This document shows, in pieces, positions 59,495-64,000 of a stretch of 64,000 nt of DNA. Source of the stretch: Phenylobacterium sp. (GTDB lineage: Bacteria; Pseudomonadota; Alphaproteobacteria; Caulobacterales; Caulobacteraceae); assembly GCF_019636135.1 (NCBI RefSeq), contig NZ_JAHBYD010000016.1, forward strand, positions 1 to 64,000. The letters run 5' to 3'. The position numbers and the translations under genes are program-made. Numbering within the stretch: the first letter of the stretch is position 1; each line of letters begins with the position of its first letter. The notes under the pieces were generated by a model that saw nothing but the letters and a program-made list of their open reading frames with translations, was not told the origin of the DNA and did no database searches.

Positions 59495-60583
59495 TCAGTA
59501 CCCCTGGATCCGCGCGTAGCGGTCCCGGTGGAACGCCTGGTTCCCGAACGCCGCCTCAGCCGCGCGGGCGCGCTTCAGGTAGAAGCCCGCGTCGTGGGCG
59601 TCGGTCATGCCGATGCCGCCGTGCATCTGCACCATCTCGTTGGAGATCAGGTGGAAGGTGTCGCCCATCTTGGCCTTCGACAGGCTCACCAGCTCGGGCA
59701 CGTCGGGGCTGTCGTTGTCGATGGCGGTCAGCGCCGCCTCCACCGCCGAGCGCGCCAGCTCCAGCTCGGTGAACATCTTGGCCGCCCGGTGCTGCAGCGC
59801 CTGGAACGAGCCGATCACCTGGCCGAACTGCACGCGCGTCTTCAGGTAGTCGAGCGTGACGTCGAACGCCTGGTTGGCGGCGCCCAGCATCTCGGCGGCC
59901 AGGCCCGCGCGCACGCGGTCCAGCACCTTGTCCAGCAGCTCCGCGCCGCCCGAGAGCTTGTCGGCGGCCGCGCCGTTGAACTCGACGTTGGCGGCGCCGC
60001 GGCTGTCGGCCAGGTTCAGCCTGGTGCGCTTCACGCCGGCGTCGTCGGCCTTCACGAGGTAGAGCTCGACCTTGCCGCCTTCCTTCGCCGAGACGACGAA
60101 GACGTCGGCCGCCATGCCCTCGATCACGAAGCTCTTCCTGCCGGTCAGCTTGCCGCCGGAGACCGTGGCCTCGACCTTCTCGGGCTTGTGGTGCGGGCCC
60201 TCGTCCACCGCCAGCGCACCCACCGCCGAGCCGTCGGCCAGCTTCGGCAGCCACTCGCCCTTCTGCGCGTCCGAGCCGCCCAGGATCAGCGCCGAGGCGG
60301 CGCCCAGGCCCGACGCGATCAGCGGCGAGGCCGTCAGCGTGCGGCCGAGCTCCTCCAGCACCAGGCCCAGGCTCAGGTAGCCGAAGTTCGAGCCGCCGTA
60401 CTCCTCGGGGATGATCACCCCGGCCCAGCCCATCTCGGCCATCTCGTTCCAGGCGGCGACGTCGTAGCCCAGTTCGGCCCCGCTATCGCGCATCTTCCGG
60501 AACGCGGTCACCGGGGACTTCTCCTGCACCCAGCTCTTCGCGGCGTCCCGCAGCATGCTCTGTTCTTCGGTCAGTACGGCCAT
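59495..60583 (-). CDS. Acyl-CoA dehydrogenase, short (362-residue) type
   Basis: A protein of 362 residues. MAEMGWAGVIIPEEYGGSNFGYLSLGLVLEELGR is split over the N-terminal helical domain, and RVQFGQVIGSFQALQHRAAKMFTELELARS and MHGGIGMTDAHDAGFYLKRAR form the C-terminal FAD-binding part. The shorter length and low match in the middle domain resemble the partner chain of alpha2beta2 dehydrogenases used for steroid or bile-acid side chains; the 400-residue proteins upstream could be the other chain. ATG 60583 follows AGAGGA. Confidence 0.88.
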   Translation of the reverse strand: MAVLTEEQSMLRDAAKSWVQEKSPVTAFRKMRDSGAELGYDVAAWNEMAEMGWAGVIIPEEYGGSNFGYLSLGLVLEELGRTLTASPLIASGLGAASALILGGSDAQKGEWLPKLADGSAVGALAVDEGPHHKPEKVEATVSGGKLTGRKSFVIEGMAADVFVVSAKEGGKVELYLVKADDAGVKRTRLNLADSRGAANVEFNGAAADKLSGGAELLDKVLDRVRAGLAAEMLGAANQAFDVTLDYLKTRVQFGQVIGSFQALQHRAAKMFTELELARSAVEAALTAIDNDSPDVPELVSLSKAKMGDTFHLISNEMVQMHGGIGMTDAHDAGFYLKRARAAEAAFGNQAFHRDRYARIQGY

Positions 60584-60662
60584 TTCGGTTCTTCCTCTCA
60601 ATCTCGGTGTGCGAGGCGGCTCCGCGCCCGCTGGTTCTCAAATCTCACCCGCCCCCTCTGAA

Positions 60663-60764
60663 CGTCATCCCCGGCCTTGTGCCGGGGATCCAGACGCGCC
60701 GGCCTCGCAGTCGATTCTCCGACGGCGGCGCTTCTGGATGGCCGGGACAGGCCCGGCCATGACG
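60663..60764. repeat. Family B variant repeat between dehydrogenase genes
   Basis: CGTCATCCCCGGCCTTGTGCCGGGGATCCAGACGCGCC and the inverted GGCGGCGCTTCTGGATGGCCGGGACAGGCCCGGCCATGACG, with a short spacer. It fills most of the gap between the dehydrogenases at 59495 and 60797. Confidence 0.85.
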
Positions 60765-60796
60765 AGCGTGAGAGGGATCGGGTCGTCCGGGTCATC

Positions 60797-62005
60797 TCAC
60801 TTGTTTTGCGTAAGGTCAGGCAAGCCCAGGATGCGCTTGGAGACGATGTTCGACTGCACCTCCTGGCTGCCGCCGAAGATCGTGAAGGCCTTGCCGTAGA
60901 GCCAGGCGCGCACCGTCTCCAGTTCGTCGCGCTCGAAGGCGTCGCCCTCCCAGCCCAGGCCCTGGTGGCCCATGATCTCCAGGGTCAGCTCGTGGCGCTC
61001 CTGGGCCAGCCAGGTGCCGGCGTTCTTCATGATCGAGGTGGCGGCCGACGGCCCGGAATTGCCCTTGCTCTCGGCCATCGCGCGGAACGCGGTCTGCTGG
61101 AAGACCTTCGTCTCCATGCTGTTCCTGATGATCCGGTTGCGCAGGTCCTGGTCGTCGATCCGGCCGTCTTCGTCGACGCCCACGTATTTCTTGGCGAGGT
61201 CGGAGAGCGACGGGCCCATCATGCCCCCGCCGCCGCCCATGCCCGAGATGCCGCTGCGCTCGTGCTGCAGGAGGCGCTTGGCGATGGTCCAGCCGCCGTT
61301 CAGCGGCCCGACCAGGTCCTTCTTCTCGGCCCGCGCGTCGGTGAAGAACGTCTCGGCGAACGGCGACTGGCCGTTGATCAGCACGATCGGCCGCACCTCG
61401 ACGCCCGGCTGGTGCATCGGGAACAGCACGAACGAGATGCCCTCGTGCTTCTTCGACGTGTCGGTCCGCACGAGGCAGAAGATCCAGTCGGCGTATTGGG
61501 CTCCGCTTGTCCAGATCTTCGACCCGTTGATGATGAAATGATCGCCCTTGTCTTCAGCTTTCGTCGCCAATGCCGCAAGATCAGATCCGGCGCCCGGCTC
61601 GCTGAAACCTTGGCACCACTGAAGATCGCCGCGACAGATCGGCGGAATGTGCTCGTTCTTCTGCGCCTCGGTGCCGTATTCCAGAAGCGTCGGGCCGAAC
61701 ATCATCACGCCCATGCCGCCGATGGGGTTGTAGGCGCCGGCCCGGGCGAACTCGCCCTGCACGATGCGCGCCTCGGCCGGCGAGAGCCCGCCGCCGCCGT
61801 AGGCCTTCGGCCACGTCGGCGTGCCCCAGCCCTTCGACCCGACCGCCTTGCGCCACGCCTCGTGGTCCGCCGACGGCGAGTCCGCCCGGCCCTCGCCCGT
61901 CATCGGGTTGGGCTTGCCCTTCAGCGAGGCGGGGAAATTCGCCTCGACCCATTCCCGGACCTCCTTGCGGAAGGCGTCCAGGTCCGTCCCACCAAAATCA
62001 GCCAT
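60797..62005 (-). CDS. Acyl-CoA dehydrogenase, 402-residue type
   Basis: A protein of 402 residues. WGTPTWPKAYGGGGLSPAEA, WCQGFSEPGAGSDLAALATKA (the FAD/substrate motif), GSKIWTSGAQYADWIFCLVRTD and the C-terminal FGGSQEVQSNIVSKRILGLP are family hallmarks. It oxidises the alpha-beta bond of an acyl-CoA, passing electrons to ETF. It resembles the proteins at 62182 and 63556, so the cluster arose by duplication. ATG 62005 follows AAGGGA. Confidence 0.92.
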   Translation of the reverse strand: MADFGGTDLDAFRKEVREWVEANFPASLKGKPNPMTGEGRADSPSADHEAWRKAVGSKGWGTPTWPKAYGGGGLSPAEARIVQGEFARAGAYNPIGGMGVMMFGPTLLEYGTEAQKNEHIPPICRGDLQWCQGFSEPGAGSDLAALATKAEDKGDHFIINGSKIWTSGAQYADWIFCLVRTDTSKKHEGISFVLFPMHQPGVEVRPIVLINGQSPFAETFFTDARAEKKDLVGPLNGGWTIAKRLLQHERSGISGMGGGGGMMGPSLSDLAKKYVGVDEDGRIDDQDLRNRIIRNSMETKVFQQTAFRAMAESKGNSGPSAATSIMKNAGTWLAQERHELTLEIMGHQGLGWEGDAFERDELETVRAWLYGKAFTIFGGSQEVQSNIVSKRILGLPDLTQNK

Positions 62006-62038
62006 CTGAAAATAGTCCCTTATTCTCAATATTTTGAA

Positions 62039-62165
62039 CGTCATCCCCCGGCTTGTCCGGGGGACCCATTGGGCTGTGAGGCGCCGGTGGAGCGCCGGCG
62101 TCGATGCCGCGGGTCACCACCATCTCACAGCCCGATGGGTGGCCCGGACAAGCCGGGCCATGACG
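62039..62165. repeat. Family B repeat, copy between dehydrogenases
   Basis: A full copy with both arms (CGTCATCCCCCGGCTTGTCCGG ... CCGGACAAGCCGGGCCATGACG). It occupies most of the space between the dehydrogenase at 60797 and the next at 62182. Confidence 0.92.
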
Positions 62166-62181
62166 AGTTTAGGATGAAGTT

Positions 62182-63384
62182 CTACCCCTTCTGCGTCGCC
62201 TCCGGCAGTCCGAGAATCCGCTTGGAGACGATGTTGAGCTGCACCTCCCACGACCCGCCGGCGATGGTGCCGGCCTTGCCGCGCAGCCAGGCGCGCGTCG
62301 CGCCCAGTTCGTCGGCGCCGAACGCCTCGCCGTCCCAGCCCAGGCCCTGCGCGCCCAGCAGTTCGACGGTCAGCTCCGCCTTGTCCTGCCGCACCTTCGA
62401 GCCGACGTTCTTCAGCACCGAGCTCGCCGCCGACGGCCCCGCGTTCGACCGCGCCTCCTCGGCCGCCCGCCGCCCGGTGAGCTGGAACGCCCGCTCCTCC
62501 ATCAGGTGGTCGGTCAGGCGCGAGCGCAGGTCCGGGTCGGCCAGCCGCCCGTTGTCGTCGAGCCCGACATAGGCCACCGCCTTCTCCTGGATCGGCGCCC
62601 CCGGCGTCACGCCCGGCGCGCCCATCTGGTTCGCCCCCGAGATGCCCTGCCGCTCGTGCTGCAACAGCCGCTTGGCGATGGTCCAGCCGCCGTTCAGCGG
62701 CCCCACCAGGTTCTCCTTCGGGACCTTCACGTCGGTGAAGAAGGTCTCGCAGAAGGGCGTCGTGCCGTTGATGAGGAGTATGGGCCGCGGCTCTACGCCG
62801 CCCGCCTGCATGTCGATCAGAACGAAGCTGATGCCCTCATGCTTCTTCGAGGTGTCCGTCCTGACGAGGCAGAAGCACCAGTCCGCGGTGTGAGCTCCGC
62901 TTGTCCAGATTTTTTGGCCGGAGACGATCCAGTGGTCGCCCTTGTCCTCGGCCCGGGTCTGCAGGCTCGCCAGGTCGCTGCCGGCGCCCGGCTCCGAGAA
63001 CCCCTGGCACCAACGCAGCTCGCCCCGCACGATCGGCGGGATGTGCCGCTGCTTCTGCGCCTCGGTCCCGTATTCCAGCAGCGTCGGCCCGAACATCATC
63101 ACGCCCATGCCGCCGATCGGGTTGTAGGCCCCGATCGCCGCCATCTCGTCCGACACCGCCCGCGCCTCGGCCTTGGAGAGCCCGCCGCCGCCATAGGCCT
63201 TCGGCCAGGTCGGCACGCCCCAGCCCTTGTCGCCCATGGCCTTGCGCCAGGCGTCCTGGTCGGGCGTCAGCTCGCGGCCCTCCGGCGCGCCCTTCCCCGC
63301 CAGCGCGGCCGGGAAGTTCGCCGAGAGCCAGGAGCGCACCTCAGTGCGAAACGCCGTCAGGTCAGGCCCGCCGAAATCCGCCAT
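62182..63384 (-). CDS. Acyl-CoA dehydrogenase, 400-residue type
   Basis: A protein of 400 residues closely related to its neighbour: MADFGGPDLTAFRTEVRSWL, WPKAYGGGGLSKAEA, WCQGFSEPGAGSDLASLQTRA, and GGSWEVQLNIVSKRILGLPEAT. Compared with the others, IFGGSQEVQ has become IAGGSWEVQ and the ERDELE segment is GADELGATR, so its substrate may differ. A family B repeat lies on each side. Confidence 0.92.
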   Translation of the reverse strand: MADFGGPDLTAFRTEVRSWLSANFPAALAGKGAPEGRELTPDQDAWRKAMGDKGWGVPTWPKAYGGGGLSKAEARAVSDEMAAIGAYNPIGGMGVMMFGPTLLEYGTEAQKQRHIPPIVRGELRWCQGFSEPGAGSDLASLQTRAEDKGDHWIVSGQKIWTSGAHTADWCFCLVRTDTSKKHEGISFVLIDMQAGGVEPRPILLINGTTPFCETFFTDVKVPKENLVGPLNGGWTIAKRLLQHERQGISGANQMGAPGVTPGAPIQEKAVAYVGLDDNGRLADPDLRSRLTDHLMEERAFQLTGRRAAEEARSNAGPSAASSVLKNVGSKVRQDKAELTVELLGAQGLGWDGEAFGADELGATRAWLRGKAGTIAGGSWEVQLNIVSKRILGLPEATQKG

Positions 63385-63415
63385 CCGCTTCGCCTCCCCT
63401 TCTTCCCTCTTTGAG

Positions 63416-63542
63416 CGTCATCCCCCGGCTTGTCCGGGGGACCCATTGGGCTGTGAGCCCGGGACGGAACCGCGGCGTCGACGCTGCAGATCATCTTCAT
63501 CTCACAGCCCAATGGGTGGCCCGGACAAGCCGGGCCATGACG
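63416..63542. repeat. Family B repeat, copy between dehydrogenases
   Basis: A full copy with both arms, CGTCATCCCCCGGCTTGTCCGG at the left and CCGGACAAGCCGGGCCATGACG at the right. It lies between the dehydrogenases at 62182 and 63556, and ends 13 bases before the latter's stop. Confidence 0.92.
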
Positions 63543-63555
63543 AGCGATTTTATGT

Positions 63556-64000
63556 TCACGAACTCTGCGTCGTATCCGGCAGGCCCAGGATGCGCTTCGA
63601 CACGATGTTCGACTGCACCTCCTGGCTGCCGCCGAAGATCGTCCAGGCCTTGCCCGAGAGCCACGACCGCACCGCTTCCAGCTCGTCGCGCTCGAAGGCC
63701 TCGCCTTCCCAGCCCAGGCCCTGGTGGCCCATGATCTCCAGCAGCAGCTCGGCCCGCGTCTGGCCGATCCAGGTGCCCGAGTTCTTCATGATCGAGGTGG
63801 CGGCCGAGGGGTTCACATTGCCCTTGGCCTCTTCCCGCGCCCGCTCGATGGTCAGGCCGTGCGCGCGGCTGTCCATCTCGTTCTTCGCGATCCGCATGCG
63901 CAGGTCGCTGTCGGCGATGCGGCCGCTCTCGTCGAGGCCGACGTACGTCTTGGCGAGGTCCGAGGGCTTGGCGCCGCCGGTCATCCGCCCGCCGCCCTGG
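63556..64000 (-). CDS. Acyl-CoA dehydrogenase, C-terminal part (runs off window)
   Basis: At least 147 C-terminal residues are visible; the gene continues beyond 64000 on the minus strand. AATSIMKNSGTWIGQTRAELLLEIMGHQGLGWEGEAF and IFGGSQEVQSNIVSKRILGLPDTTQSS parallel the end of the protein at 60797 (split here over its final two segments). It is the third of the 400-residue type in the cluster. The internal ATG at 63984 is not the start. Confidence 0.9.
   Translation of the reverse strand, partial: QGGGRMTGGAKPSDLAKTYVGLDESGRIADSDLRMRIAKNEMDSRAHGLTIERAREEAKGNVNPSAATSIMKNSGTWIGQTRAELLLEIMGHQGLGWEGEAFERDELEAVRSWLSGKAWTIFGGSQEVQSNIVSKRILGLPDTTQSS

Overview
The window is about 70% GC with dense genes on both strands. 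Three neighbourhoods look like Caulobacterales chromosome, probably Phenylobacterium or a close relative: trpF-trpB-trpA-accD-folC, aroA / cmk-rpsA-ihfB, and ptsN-hpf. CYP153-type alkane P450, TonB-receptor and acyl-CoA dehydrogenase genes fit the same group. The genus is an inference; no rRNA is present.

Layout. 1-9.5 kb: exported DUF885 peptidase, CYP153 P450, a TetR-desaturase pair, small enzymes, gamma-glutamyltransferase. 9.2-15.6 kb: orphan antitoxin-like proteins, a Pal-like lipoprotein, UbiD, MAPEG, PmbA, CysQ. 15.8-28.5 kb: core tryptophan, fatty-acid, folate and shikimate genes, two tandem MscL channels, IHF-beta, ribosomal S1, cytidylate kinase, then tRNA-Ala(GGC). 28.6-43.6 kb: an accessory catabolic island with a TonB receptor, two paralogous GntR regulators, a GPH sugar symporter, a TIM-barrel isomerase, three phytanoyl-CoA-dioxygenase-like enzymes, a GH3 glycosidase with PA14 insert, a NodB deacetylase, an aldo/keto reductase and RpiB. 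It starts just after the tRNA and has an integrase relic near its far end, and it suggests uptake and oxidative breakdown of an unidentified glycoside. 43.6-49.7 kb: methyltransferases, a GT-C/GT2/GtrA lipid-linked sugar operon, and Hsp20-DUF1150 behind a ROSE-like RNA thermometer. 49.9-56.5 kb: ptsN, hpf, exoD, a hydrolase, a CadC-like regulator, a MaoC hydratase, glutathione-dependent formaldehyde dehydrogenase. 56.6-59.2 kb: a debris zone with a broken dioxygenase gene, an orphan terminase-small-subunit-like gene, a second DUF559 nuclease and two unknown small genes. 59.5-64 kb: four acyl-CoA dehydrogenases on the minus strand.

The most unusual feature is the number of intergenic palindromic repeats. 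I distinguish seven families (A-G here). Many lie against stop codons, several supply the last codons and stop of a gene, and at least three appear to supply a ribosome-binding site (trpA, folC, cmk). Both DUF559 (PD-(D/E)XK-like) nuclease genes are flanked on both sides by near-identical direct copies of a repeat, and the two genes use different families (A and C). This suggests DUF559 proteins are linked to the spread of these palindromes. That link is the best candidate here for an undescribed system; it rests on arrangement only and has not been tested.
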